Shown piece by piece: positions 56,977-64,000 of a stretch of 64,000 nt of DNA. The DNA is from a virus, in the IMG/VR virus record IMGVR_UViG_3300027983_000009, positions 1-64,000 of that record, one strand, 5' to 3'. How positions within the stretch are numbered: position 1 is the stretch's first letter; each line of letters begins with the position of its first letter. The notes beneath the pieces were generated by a model. The model did not search any database. It was not told the DNA's origin and saw only the letters and a list, made by a program, of their open reading frames with translations. Made by a program: the position numbers and the translations under genes.

Positions 56977-57933
56977 ATGACAATCACCACGGCAAATCTG
57001 AACGATTATTGTGGGTGGGGTCGTGTCGACTCCGTAACACCCAGAGAGCGAGTACTGGAAGCGCAGCGTATGGCTGACGAGACGGCGGCTGCGTTTGCCA
57101 AGCCGTTCTTCGTTGCTGGGCAGGTTGAGAGCGGGGCCGGGAAATGCGCAAGGCTGCATAAGGTTGTAGAGAAGGTGACAGGGAAGTCACTGTACATAGG
57201 GCCGCAACTCACAGGGGACTGCGTTTCGACCTCCAGTTTCATGACTGCACAAATACGCTCGTGCATAGAAATAGCGAAGGGGGACTTTGCAAACTACAAA
57301 AAGCTCTTTACCCCTTTCCATTACGCGACCGGTCGCGTACTGGTGGGCAAGAACCGACTTCGCGGCGGTGCTGGGTCTATCGGCGGCTGGCAGGCGGAGG
57401 CGAACGCAACGTATGGCTGGCTCGCAGAGGAAGATAACGGAGGCTTGGTCTACTCGAAGGCTATAGCCGACGCGTGGGGCGACGACAAGAAGTCCCAGGG
57501 CAAGTCGTTCCGTGACTTCATGGTGGTCGCAAAAGACTCAAACCTCGAGCAGTGGAGCCGCGTCCAGTCGTGGAACGAGGCTCGCGACGGCATGTGGCAC
57601 GGCTACCCACTTACGATTGGTAGTAATCGTGGGTATACGATGAAGCCCGACAAGGACGGCTTCCACAGACCATCCGGAACATGGTCTCACCAGCTCACAC
57701 TTTTCGCATTCTGGGAGAATGTAAAGGTCCCAGCTGTAGCTATAGGTAACACCTGGGGAGGCGTACACGGGGAGGTTAAAGACCCTGAGACCGGCGAACC
57801 TCTGCCGAAAGGTGTACTACTTGTGCGGTTGGAGGATTTCGTTAAGTACCACTTGACGAGTTCCGCTGAGTGCATTGCTTACAGTGACGTTAACGGATTC
57901 GGTGCTACGTTTGACTGGTCGGCGTTCGGCTAG
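56977..57933 (+). CDS. Papain-like cysteine peptidase-fold protein
   Basis: 318 residues, no signal peptide. A papain-type triad can be read: C82 in TGDCVSTSS, H238 in TWSHQLTLFAF, and N258 in AIGNTWGGVHG, the last matching the N-S-W-G motif of papains. Spacing (156 and 20 residues) is reasonable for the fold. It lies between a lipoprotein and a second lipoprotein in the lysis-like cassette, so it could cut peptidoglycan peptides or process virion proteins; neither is shown. GGGGGTAAG precedes the ATG. Confidence 0.65.
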   Translation: MTITTANLNDYCGWGRVDSVTPRERVLEAQRMADETAAAFAKPFFVAGQVESGAGKCARLHKVVEKVTGKSLYIGPQLTGDCVSTSSFMTAQIRSCIEIAKGDFANYKKLFTPFHYATGRVLVGKNRLRGGAGSIGGWQAEANATYGWLAEEDNGGLVYSKAIADAWGDDKKSQGKSFRDFMVVAKDSNLEQWSRVQSWNEARDGMWHGYPLTIGSNRGYTMKPDKDGFHRPSGTWSHQLTLFAFWENVKVPAVAIGNTWGGVHGEVKDPETGEPLPKGVLLVRLEDFVKYHLTSSAECIAYSDVNGFGATFDWSAFG

Positions 57934-57968
57934 GCTGCGGCCCGATAGTGACCATATGGAGAATTGGC

Positions 57969-59204
57969 ATGAAGAGAATTTTGGGATTGGTAGCAGTACT
58001 GCTGCTTACAGTTGGTTGCGGGCAGCTGCAGCTACCAAAAGTTATAATTGTGACACCGCTCAGCGAGCAGGATGTCCTTGACGCGAGAGCGTTAGCCTTG
58101 ATCGGTGCAAATGCAGACCTGGGCGCCACCATTGAGGAGGATGACAAGCCGCAGGCGTGCCCATGCGGAGGGACCGGCCGTAGCGGTGACGGTCTAGGGC
58201 CGTGCGAGTGTGCAGGCGGCTGCAAGTGTAAAGCTAGAAGTGCGGCACCGATCAGCGACCCTGACCCAGAGCCATCCCCGGTCGACGAGCTCGAACCCGA
58301 GGTGGCAGAGGACCCAGAACCTGTCAGTAGCGCCGCCGCAGTAGGTAGCGTGTCGGCAGAGGCGGAGCTGTTTCAGCAGCTCGCAGATACGCTGAAACAG
58401 TTGAGTGAGATTGATAAGTCGACTGCTACGGTTGTCTCAGCTTTGGATAAGCGAATTACTGCACTCGAAGCAAGCAGGCAGACTGCTACCACTGCTACGG
58501 TTACGAAAGCAGTGAACGACAGCCCTGAGCGGCAGCTGATCATCCTGTATACGGATAAAGACATTGATGCGATCGATACGTGGGAGACAGAGCAGGGATC
58601 CCAGTTGGTTGATGTTGGGTGGTCGGTGGGCACGGACTCTAGTTATCAAGTGGTGAAGCTCAGGATTGAAGCACCAGATGCCGGTCAGTATCAGCAGGCC
58701 TTGGAGCTCGCCACAAAGAACGGTACACCATACTGGGCTGTATTCACTGCAGCTAAATTTCAGAAAGGCGGCGTCGGCCTGCCGGCTGCTTCCGTTGTGT
58801 CGACGATGCTGAACACTAAGCTCGCACCAGCAACCAGTCAGCTGGAGCCTTGGAAGGCTATCCCTGAAACGTGGCCAGCGCGTGTCCCTATCAACGGTAC
58901 GACAACACCATCCAAGCGGACGTTCGTGTCGCATTTGCGTGGCGGTGGGAAGGGTGGTGAAAAACATGTAACCAAGTACTTCCAGAGCTGGCCTCTAGAA
59001 AGTATGACGATCGGACAGCTTGCCACGCTGCACGATCAGGACCATTCGGCTAGCACTGTTACCAGCAACCAAGGGACCACAACGCAGCCGACTGTGAAAT
59101 ACACACAGCCGACTGTGCAGTACATGCAGCCTACCCAGAGCAATCGGCGACGAGGTGGTCTCTTTCAATCTCGCGGCAATTGCGCAAACGGGAAGTGCTT
59201 TTAA
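57969..59204 (+). CDS. Cys-rich lipoprotein
   Basis: 411 residues from ATG 57969. Signal peptide with lipobox (LLLTVGC, Cys ~17). Residues ~65-95 are Cys-rich (ACPCGGTGRSGDG, CECAGGCKCK), like a DnaJ-type CxCxGxG zinc module, followed by an acidic Pro-rich linker, a coiled coil (LFQQLADTLKQLSEID) and a mixed globular domain (IILYTDKDIDAIDTWETEQG). The C-terminus has TTQPTVKYTQ repeats. The stop overlaps the next ATG. Likely envelope-attached; role unknown. Confidence 0.7.
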   Translation: MKRILGLVAVLLLTVGCGQLQLPKVIIVTPLSEQDVLDARALALIGANADLGATIEEDDKPQACPCGGTGRSGDGLGPCECAGGCKCKARSAAPISDPDPEPSPVDELEPEVAEDPEPVSSAAAVGSVSAEAELFQQLADTLKQLSEIDKSTATVVSALDKRITALEASRQTATTATVTKAVNDSPERQLIILYTDKDIDAIDTWETEQGSQLVDVGWSVGTDSSYQVVKLRIEAPDAGQYQQALELATKNGTPYWAVFTAAKFQKGGVGLPAASVVSTMLNTKLAPATSQLEPWKAIPETWPARVPINGTTTPSKRTFVSHLRGGGKGGEKHVTKYFQSWPLESMTIGQLATLHDQDHSASTVTSNQGTTTQPTVKYTQPTVQYMQPTQSNRRRGGLFQSRGNCANGKCF

Positions 59205-59968
59205 TGTCAGACTCTGCAGTATTCGTAACGCAGCTCCTGGGATTGCAGGTAGTGCAAGCCGGGCTGCTTGAGTGTGCCCACAGCAGCGGTCCGCCGGTAG
59301 GTCAGACTGCTGACGGCCCTGTTGTGGGATTATTCCGTGTGCGGAGAGAGCTGGATGTGTCTCCGCAGGTTCAGAAGATTGCGGAGTCTGTATTGGACGG
59401 GGATAAGGATATCCGTATCGGCGGAATCCGCATTGTGATACCGGTTAGCAGGCAATACGTGTTTGCTACACCGCTGCCAGTATTCGTAGCAGCGGTAGGT
59501 ACTGAGTTCAACGTATCGATTAGTAAGCTGGAGCTGATCCGGGACGAGCAAACCTCACAACCTGCGATCCTGGTTACGACAGCTTCCAGCATCAAGCCAG
59601 ACTTGGTTGTGGTGCTGGCGGTGTTGCCGGAAAATAAACCGGATACTGAGCCGTCGGGTTTTGATATCTCACTGATCACCACCAAGTTGCTGCAAACCAA
59701 CCGTGTCCCTGCGCAGCATACTGCTGCAATCATTAAAGCGACCCAGCACGCCTGGCGGACAGGGATGGCAACCCAAACAGCTTCGAGGATGCTGCCCAAG
59801 ACAGGCAAGAAGGCATCACAGCACCAGCTTGAGGCTGCGGCTCGAGAGATAGTGAAACAGCTGGTAGATCAGCAGGTTGTCACGATGGGCCTATTTTTCT
59901 GGATGCGGCTGGGTTATTGGCTTCTCACTATTATCATGCTCCTTCTGGAGCAACCAGACAGCGACTAG
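59204..59968 (+). CDS. Hypothetical protein with C-terminal membrane helix
   Basis: 254 residues, starting at TAATG. A beta-rich N-terminal part (VVGLFRVRRELDVSPQVQKI, IRIGGIRIVIPVSRQYVFA), a helical basic part and a C-terminal membrane segment (FFWMRLGYWLLTIIMLLLEQ). It forms a pair with the lipoprotein upstream. No family is recognised. Confidence 0.65.
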   Translation: MSDSAVFVTQLLGLQVVQAGLLECAHSSGPPVGQTADGPVVGLFRVRRELDVSPQVQKIAESVLDGDKDIRIGGIRIVIPVSRQYVFATPLPVFVAAVGTEFNVSISKLELIRDEQTSQPAILVTTASSIKPDLVVVLAVLPENKPDTEPSGFDISLITTKLLQTNRVPAQHTAAIIKATQHAWRTGMATQTASRMLPKTGKKASQHQLEAAAREIVKQLVDQQVVTMGLFFWMRLGYWLLTIIMLLLEQPDSD

Positions 59969-60001
59969 ACCGTTGTGGTCTTGCAGTCGTTTTTGTTTTT
60001 T
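59963..60001 (+). terminator. Intrinsic terminator
   Basis: A nested stem (GACT with AGTC outside, AGACC with GGTCT inside) is followed by GTTTTTGTTTTTTT. It overlaps the last codons of the 59204 gene and ends the lysis-like cassette. Confidence 0.8.
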
Positions 60002-60009
60002 TGGCTGTT

Positions 60010-60039
60010 ACGCCTCTGCAGAGGCTTCGTGTCTGCAGC
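60010..60039 (+). repeat. PKE copy
   Basis: Short helix GCC/GGC; long helix CTGCAG/CTGCAG; loop TTCGTGT. First of a tandem pair with the copy at 60049. Confidence 0.7.
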
Positions 60040-60048
60040 TGAAGAAAT

Positions 60049-60080
60049 GAAGCCTCTGCAGAGGCTTTGTGTCTGCAGAG
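60049..60080 (+). repeat. PKE copy
   Basis: Short helix GCC/GGC; long helix CTGCAG/CTGCAG; loop TTTGTGT. Its 5' part (AAATGAAGCC) comes from the inverted form and its 3' part from the direct form, so it looks recombinant. Confidence 0.65.
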
Positions 60081-60142
60081 GCAGAGATACTGCGCCTGCG
60101 AATGGTGCATCATCAGTTCACTGTAGCTATGTAGGGAGTAAC

Positions 60143-60622
60143 ATGCAGCCACGACTGGACCGTATAGGTGATATCACCAGAGCAGCTGTCACGCAGCTGT
60201 TTATGCAACTGCTCAACCCGCAGCGGCGATACAGAGTGGCAGAGTTTGACTTTACTACGTACGACATTGCTAAGCCTGTAGTAGAGGCTGCGCAGTTCAT
60301 GCTATCTCAAACACTGACTCCGACAGAGATCGATACTGTGCGTAAGAAGTCAGTAGAGCTGTGGAAGAGATATGTGAGCATGACCGGAGTGGCTGAGTGG
60401 TGCGGAGAAGGAGCTGACGGCTCTACCCCGGAGAAGCTGATGATGCGGTGGGCTACAGACGCCCAGCAGCTGCTGGAAGCTGGCACACGCGAAGACTTAG
60501 CGGAAGCTAAGACGCACATGACACTGATACAGAACACGATTAAAGAGCTACAGCAGCAACGTGGTATTTCGGGCACACCAGTCAGCAGGCCACCAGCTAT
60601 ACAGCAGAGAAAGAGGAAGTAG
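60143..60622 (+). CDS. Hypothetical helical protein
   Basis: 159 residues from ATG 60143 after TAGGGAG. Mostly helical, ending in a basic Pro/Gln tail (AIQQRKRK). No motif is recognised. Confidence 0.6.
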   Translation: MQPRLDRIGDITRAAVTQLFMQLLNPQRRYRVAEFDFTTYDIAKPVVEAAQFMLSQTLTPTEIDTVRKKSVELWKRYVSMTGVAEWCGEGADGSTPEKLMMRWATDAQQLLEAGTREDLAEAKTHMTLIQNTIKELQQQRGISGTPVSRPPAIQQRKRK

Positions 60623-60668
60623 TGTGAGCAGGCTTGTGCAACTACAGTCGGTGATTGGAGACTAAGCT

Positions 60669-60863
60669 ATGTTAGCGTACGGAGCTAGAGTTATTGAGTT
60701 CATGGACGGCCCATTACAGGGCGAGTTTCACGAAGTAGAGAACGGCTTCCCGTGCCCGGATAGGATGTCCGTACCAGATGCGACAGCGAAGTGGGAATAC
60801 ATATACGACATAGATAGCAGTACAGGCAGAGCGACCTTCGTCAGCGAGGGTGTGCGCAGATAG
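60669..60863 (+). CDS. Small phage beta protein
   Basis: 64 residues (VIEFMDGPLQGEFHEVENGF ... WEYIYDIDSSTGRATFV). The D-G-P-x-x-G and Y-x-Y/I pattern with a Gly-turn is common in small phage head- or tail-associated proteins of unknown role. No clear SD. Confidence 0.55.
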   Translation: MLAYGARVIEFMDGPLQGEFHEVENGFPCPDRMSVPDATAKWEYIYDIDSSTGRATFVSEGVRR

Positions 60864-60874
60864 CAGGAGACACA

Positions 60875-61189
60875 ATGAGCGTCAAATACATCCGATACAC
60901 AGACGAGAAAACAGAGCCGGTAGCTCGCAAACCTATCAGCGTAGGTAAAGACCCGGCAGCACAGGGTTTCCTGAGGATGTTTGGTCAGCCGACCAAGCTA
61001 CCAGGTCAGGACGACGAGGGTTACGGCGGCAAGATCACCACAGACAAGATGGTCTACGTCAACCGTAGTGATACTAGCACCAATGGCAACGCTAGAGGCG
61101 GTCGCTGGTACCGCGTGTATGCAACTTGCTACGGCAATGCGACATCCTCTTGGGTGCTCATAGGAAAAACTCGGTACCACTTACGTTGA
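60875..61189 (+). CDS. Hypothetical protein; 3' end duplicated downstream
   Basis: 104 residues; CAGGAGAC precedes the ATG. The last ~20 residues (YGNATSSWVLIGKTRYHLR) and following bases (61130-61204) are repeated at 61445-61519. The body is polar (KPISVGKDPAAQGFLRMFG). Function unknown. Confidence 0.6.
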   Translation: MSVKYIRYTDEKTEPVARKPISVGKDPAAQGFLRMFGQPTKLPGQDDEGYGGKITTDKMVYVNRSDTSTNGNARGGRWYRVYATCYGNATSSWVLIGKTRYHLR

Positions 61190-61218
61190 CCGCAGAGGCA
61201 GCAAACAGGACGTAGCGA

Positions 61219-61322
61219 TCTGCAGAAATGAAGCCTCTGCAGGGGCATGACTAGCACTGTACGCTGAACCTGTGGCGAGTCAACTGCACAGGTAAAAAAT
61301 TGTGTAACAGCACCACGGAATT
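61219..61322 (+). repeat. ~100-bp dispersed element, copy B
   Basis: Same layout as copy A at 43442 from CTGCAGAAATGAAGCC through GGTAAAAAATTGTGTAAC to CACCACGGAATT; the downstream sequences then differ. It lies in the leader of the chimeric ORF at 61355. Confidence 0.7.
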
Positions 61323-61354
61323 TGAAGAGACAGCAAACAGAAAGCAGGAAAATC

Positions 61355-61504
61355 ATGAAAGACCAGGACTACTACAAAGAGCTCTACCCAGTGATCCTAG
61401 ACCGTTGGTTTTTACGCCTCTGCAGGGGCTTCGTGTCTGCAGCTTACGGCAATGCGACATCCTCTTGGGTGCTCATTGGAAACATTCAGTACCACTTACG
61501 TTGA
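61355..61504 (+). pseudogene. Chimeric ORF built from two neighbours and a PKE
   Basis: 49 codons. The 5' leader and first 22 bases (61331-61376) duplicate those of the 61680 gene (61656-61701). The middle is a PKE copy (61414-61443). The 3' part (61445-61519) duplicates the end of the 60875 gene. The junction falls at the PKE, so the ORF looks like a recombination product that may still be translated. Confidence 0.6.
61414..61443 (+). repeat. PKE copy at a recombination junction
   Basis: Short helix GCC/GGC; long helix CTGCAG/CTGCAG; loop TTCGTGT. It lies inside the chimeric ORF, exactly at the junction with the duplicated 3' fragment. Confidence 0.7.
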
Positions 61505-61521
61505 CCGCAGAGGCAGCAACA

Positions 61522-61683
61522 ATGGTTACGGGAAATAAGGTGACGGTTAAAGAAGAGCACAAGAAGACCAAACAGCCAGCAGCTGGATACAGTCGACCAC
61601 TTGGGGAGTCTTGTGCTGAGTGCGGGTTAATATTTGGACAGCACCGCCATAATTGCAGTAAACAGAAAGCAGGAAAATCATGA
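61522..61683 (+). CDS. Small zinc-finger-like peptide
   Basis: 53 residues (MVTGNKVTVKEEHKKTKQPA ...) with SCAECGLIF and HRHNC, a probable C-x2-C ... H-x-C site. ATGA overlap with the 61680 gene, whose SD lies inside this ORF. Confidence 0.5.
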   Translation: MVTGNKVTVKEEHKKTKQPAAGYSRPLGESCAECGLIFGQHRHNCSKQKAGKS

Positions 61684-62306
61684 AAGACTGGGACTACTAC
61701 ACCGAAACGGACGTTCGATTTTACGGATTCAAGGAAGAGAGTACTCTGTTTAGTGAGCGATTGCAGGCGATAGACGCAGCAAAACTAACAGCAGAGGAGC
61801 GAGAGACGGCCAAGAGAGAGCTGAAGCCGACGATTCGCCGAGAGTTTCGGGAATTAAATGCTCCGCACAGGGCGGCATTAAGACGCAAGCAAGACGAGTT
61901 CTGGGCAGACGCCCGGGAAGATTTGGGGTATACCGAGACCTTGTCGAAGGAAGCTGTAGCAGCCATGGAGAGCGAAGCCTGGGAGCAGGAGCACTCTGAT
62001 GGTTTCTCTGAAGTGTACATCGCACTGCAAGACTTGTGGGCTGTTGTTGAGGCGGCAGCGGCAGCGGCAGTTAAAGTCGCTACCGTGCCGGCTGAGACGG
62101 CAACCAAAAAACCGGAAAAGAATACGAGACAGATCCGCCAATTGCAAGACCTGACAACAGCGGTGATGATCTCGCTGAATCACAGTTCGTCGCCTAGGGT
62201 CGTTGGGATTGCTAGGGACACTGCTAGCAACACGCCGAATGTACTGCTCGCTACAGCTCAGGATGTACCTATCCGTATTACTGTAGATCTGCAGGTGGGG
62301 CTCTAA
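61680..62306 (+). CDS. Hypothetical helical protein
   Basis: 208 residues; AGCAGGAAAA precedes the ATG. Highly charged helices (LTAEERETAKRELKPTIRRE), an Ala-rich centre and a final strand-rich part (NVLLATAQDVPIRITVDLQV). No family is recognised. Confidence 0.65.
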   Translation: MKDWDYYTETDVRFYGFKEESTLFSERLQAIDAAKLTAEERETAKRELKPTIRREFRELNAPHRAALRRKQDEFWADAREDLGYTETLSKEAVAAMESEAWEQEHSDGFSEVYIALQDLWAVVEAAAAAAVKVATVPAETATKKPEKNTRQIRQLQDLTTAVMISLNHSSSPRVVGIARDTASNTPNVLLATAQDVPIRITVDLQVGL

Positions 62307-62307
62307 G

Positions 62308-62526
62308 ATGGCCAGATTCACAATCGCAGAGCTGAAGGCTGGTACGTGCAGCATGACAGAGCTGGCTCGCGTGATAGATTTGAAATTGAGTAGATGGCCG
62401 GGGAATTGCGACTTTGTGGCGACGAAGCTGGTAGAGTACGGCCAATTACCGGGCCGCGTAGTGCGAGGTCACTACCATGGCCGAATATCATCTGCAGAAA
62501 TGAAGCCTCTGCAGAGGCATGCCTAG
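62308..62526 (+). CDS. Small protein, C-terminus replaced by repeat element
   Basis: 72 residues. The first ~58 (MARFTIAELKAGTCSMTELA ... QLPGRVVRGHYHG) look like a genuine small phage protein. The last 15 (RISSAEMKPLQRHA) are encoded by the ~100-bp element copy C, which supplies the stop codon, so the native end has been lost or displaced. Confidence 0.55.
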   Translation: MARFTIAELKAGTCSMTELARVIDLKLSRWPGNCDFVATKLVEYGQLPGRVVRGHYHGRISSAEMKPLQRHA

Positions 62527-62579
62527 CACTGTACGCTGAACTTGAGGCGAGTCAACTGCACAGGTAAAAAATTGTGTAA
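62491..62579 (+). repeat. ~100-bp dispersed element, copy C
   Basis: Matches copies A and B up to AAAAAATTGTGTAA, then diverges. It runs through the end of the 62308 ORF. It holds the tiny frame MKPLQRHA with stop, which is also in variant form in copy B. Confidence 0.7.
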
Positions 62580-62627
62580 AATCCCCCTAAACGCCTCAAT
62601 AGAGGCTGCTCGAACGAAAGGATAACT

Positions 62628-62873
62628 ATGACCAAGCAGGCGCCAGTATGGTTTGCGTTAATTGGAGGGGCCTATGAGATCTGCATTGCGTGCAGCGAGA
62701 CGCTGGCTGAAATAGAGAGTGCCCAGAAGGATGTTGTGACGGCCACCAGGATCGTCGAGACAACCCGAGAGTACGAGCGTGGTGAGAAAGTCACCCAGTA
62801 CACGTACACTGAAAAAGTGAGCAAACTACAGGCCGAGCCCGACGCCGTACCGAACCCGCCAGAGGAAGGGTAG
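62628..62873 (+). CDS. Small hypothetical protein
   Basis: 81 residues; GAAAGGATAACT precedes the ATG. W-F-A-L-I-GG-x-Y-E near the N-terminus, an ICIACSETL Cys pair and a charged end. No family is recognised. Confidence 0.6.
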   Translation: MTKQAPVWFALIGGAYEICIACSETLAEIESAQKDVVTATRIVETTREYERGEKVTQYTYTEKVSKLQAEPDAVPNPPEEG

Positions 62874-62879
62874 TAAACT

Positions 62880-63098
62880 GTGCTGTGCCGTAACCAGCAG
62901 TGCGAAAGACTGCAACCAGATGCAATATACCGAGATGGTATGCTGCACACACCTATCCCCGAGGCTAGACGAGTTACGGGGGTAGTTGCTTATTTTCGGG
63001 AGATTGTTCGTCAGCACCAACAGTCAGCCAAGTGGGGTCGTACGGACTCCGCTGGCAGACTGGTGCACCTCATTTACCCAGATGGAGCCGACACATGA
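62880..63098 (+). CDS. Small hypothetical protein
   Basis: 72 residues from a GTG 7 bp after the previous gene. Starts MLCRNQQCERLQPDAIYRDG; a C-x5-C-like start and basic helix are visible. The stop overlaps the next ATG. Confidence 0.5.
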   Translation: MLCRNQQCERLQPDAIYRDGMLHTPIPEARRVTGVVAYFREIVRQHQQSAKWGRTDSAGRLVHLIYPDGADT

Positions 63099-63937
63099 GT
63101 ACAGAGCAGCGATACGCAGAGATCCTCGGGACCAACGTTATCGAGATTCCGACCCACCCGAAGAGGGAGATACCAAGTTGGGTGACCCCCATCAGCAGCA
63201 TGGGGTACATTATGGCGAGACTCGCCGTGGTGCAGCAGCTTATCGCCGCACTGAGGAAACTGTTGCCGGATACAAGTATGGATTACGTTACACCAATCTG
63301 GGTACACCCTATTGATGAGGCCGTGGCCACACCAGAATTCCGACCTGTTGTGTGGGGCAACTGCAGCCATCCACTGTTGGCTATCCCTGATGTCAGGGTA
63401 CTGACGCACCACATACAGAGAGCACCACAATTCCAAGCAGAGATAGCGGCAGTGTACAGCGAGTTGTGGGGGAGCGTGCTGCAGCTAAACTCCGAGGCTT
63501 TTACTCATCGAGACATTGTCGCGGACTGTGTTAAAACAGTTATGTCAATCCGCATGGGCCGCACGCAGGTCAGGCCGGTCAGGTTGTCATCCTCCCGCTG
63601 GGTGTTCGATTGCCACAGTCCCGACCTGGAGTGTCAGTTAACGGAGTTTCTGCTGTTTGCAGTGATCGGAATGTCGCGGGAGATAAATAAGGTAATGCGT
63701 GACAAGCTGCGGTCAGCGGAGCCCGGCGACGTTGCGCATGTCAGCTACGAGGTGCCGCAGCTTGAGTTTCAGCTATCGCAGCACATGTTGTCTATAGTCA
63801 GCACCACCCACCTTGTTGTAGTCGTTGTGCCGGAAGACGTCCCGTCGCCGCTGTATGTGTACGCTCCAGACTCTACGCCAGACGGCACGCTGCATTTCTT
63901 CAGTATCGACGGCAATAGCATCGACTACGACAAGTAG
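63095..63937 (+). CDS. Hypothetical protein
   Basis: 280 residues from ATG 63095 (ATGA overlap). The N-terminal half is helical (GYIMARLAVVQQLIAALRKL); the C-terminal half is strand-rich (THLVVVVVPEDVPSPLYVYA). It ends TLHFFSIDGNSIDYDK. A distant relation to the three paralogues at 21.7-25 kb was considered but not supported. Confidence 0.65.
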   Translation: MSTEQRYAEILGTNVIEIPTHPKREIPSWVTPISSMGYIMARLAVVQQLIAALRKLLPDTSMDYVTPIWVHPIDEAVATPEFRPVVWGNCSHPLLAIPDVRVLTHHIQRAPQFQAEIAAVYSELWGSVLQLNSEAFTHRDIVADCVKTVMSIRMGRTQVRPVRLSSSRWVFDCHSPDLECQLTEFLLFAVIGMSREINKVMRDKLRSAEPGDVAHVSYEVPQLEFQLSQHMLSIVSTTHLVVVVVPEDVPSPLYVYAPDSTPDGTLHFFSIDGNSIDYDK

Positions 63938-63957
63938 GACCTTGTGAGGTGAGCCGT

Positions 63958-63987
63958 ACTGCCGTAGTCATCTGCGGCAGTTTTTTA
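63958..63987 (+). terminator. Intrinsic terminator
   Basis: ACTGCCG pairs with CGGCAGT around a 10-nt loop and is followed by TTTTTATTTAT. It ends the last transcription unit of the window. Confidence 0.8.
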
Positions 63988-64000
63988 TTTATACTGCCAC

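Overview
The window looks like a piece of a large tailed-bacteriophage genome. Almost every gene is on the + strand, packed with ATGA/TGATG overlaps and short Shine-Dalgarno leaders, and the recognisable products are phage types: a RecA/UvsX-like recombinase, a RuvC-like resolvase, ThyX, a DUF3310 protein, a portal protein, a holin-like membrane protein, a papain-like peptidase, ParB-like and DUF551 proteins, a Lar-like protein, several glycosyltransferases and many small orphan genes. No terminase, major capsid, tail, polymerase, integrase, tRNA or rRNA gene was recognised here. The host cannot be fixed from the sequence. An Ig/FN3-like virion protein and Cys-rich lipoprotein hint weakly at a freshwater Gram-negative host, perhaps a planctomycete (inference only).

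Layout. 0-14.7 kb: recombination and nucleic-acid genes (RecA-like, DnaQ-like fold without its normal active site, RuvC-like) mixed with unknown genes. 14.8-20.2 kb: virion block with the portal protein, a GT2 glycosyltransferase and an Ig-like surface protein. 20.3-26.2 kb: DUF3310 and ThyX (nucleotide metabolism), three tandem paralogues of an unknown family and an acidic poly-Asp protein. 26.3-31.3 kb: a glycosyltransferase, the only minus-strand gene, and two Ala/Gly-rich proteins separated by a 0.4 kb repeat array. 31.6-38.6 kb: a 1012-aa DUF6745 protein with a long tetrapeptide-repeat core, then six Gly/Tyr-rich low-complexity proteins. 38.8-55.7 kb: small accessory genes, a ParB-like protein with two duplicated coiled-coil proteins, a GNAT acetyltransferase and a 663-aa TnpB/Cas12-like protein. 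55.8-60 kb: lysis or envelope cassette. 60-64 kb: small genes with recent duplications and a chimeric ORF.

Two things stand out. First, the TnpB/Cas12-like protein (49810-51801) keeps the C-terminal zinc ribbon and RuvC-III motif, but the RuvC-I Asp is replaced by His and the RuvC-II Glu by Pro, so it should bind rather than cut. Second, a dispersed element of about 30 nt, here called PKE, occurs more than 20 times, mostly in 5' leaders. It reads GCC, 1-2 nt, a 5-7 nt arm, GGC, a loop close to TTCGTAT, then the complementary arm. Both helices change by compensating substitutions between copies (CTTGG/CCAAG, CGCAG/CTGCG, CTGCAG/CTGCAG, GCTCTGC/GCAGAGC; GCC/GGC or CCC/GGG), as expected for an RNA H-type pseudoknot. 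Copies flank the TnpB-like gene on both sides. A functional link between the two is a hypothesis only.

A palindrome GTTATNNATAAC in several intergenic leaders is a second candidate regulatory signal. Six intrinsic terminators or strong bidirectional hairpins, plus one bulged one, divide the window into transcription units.
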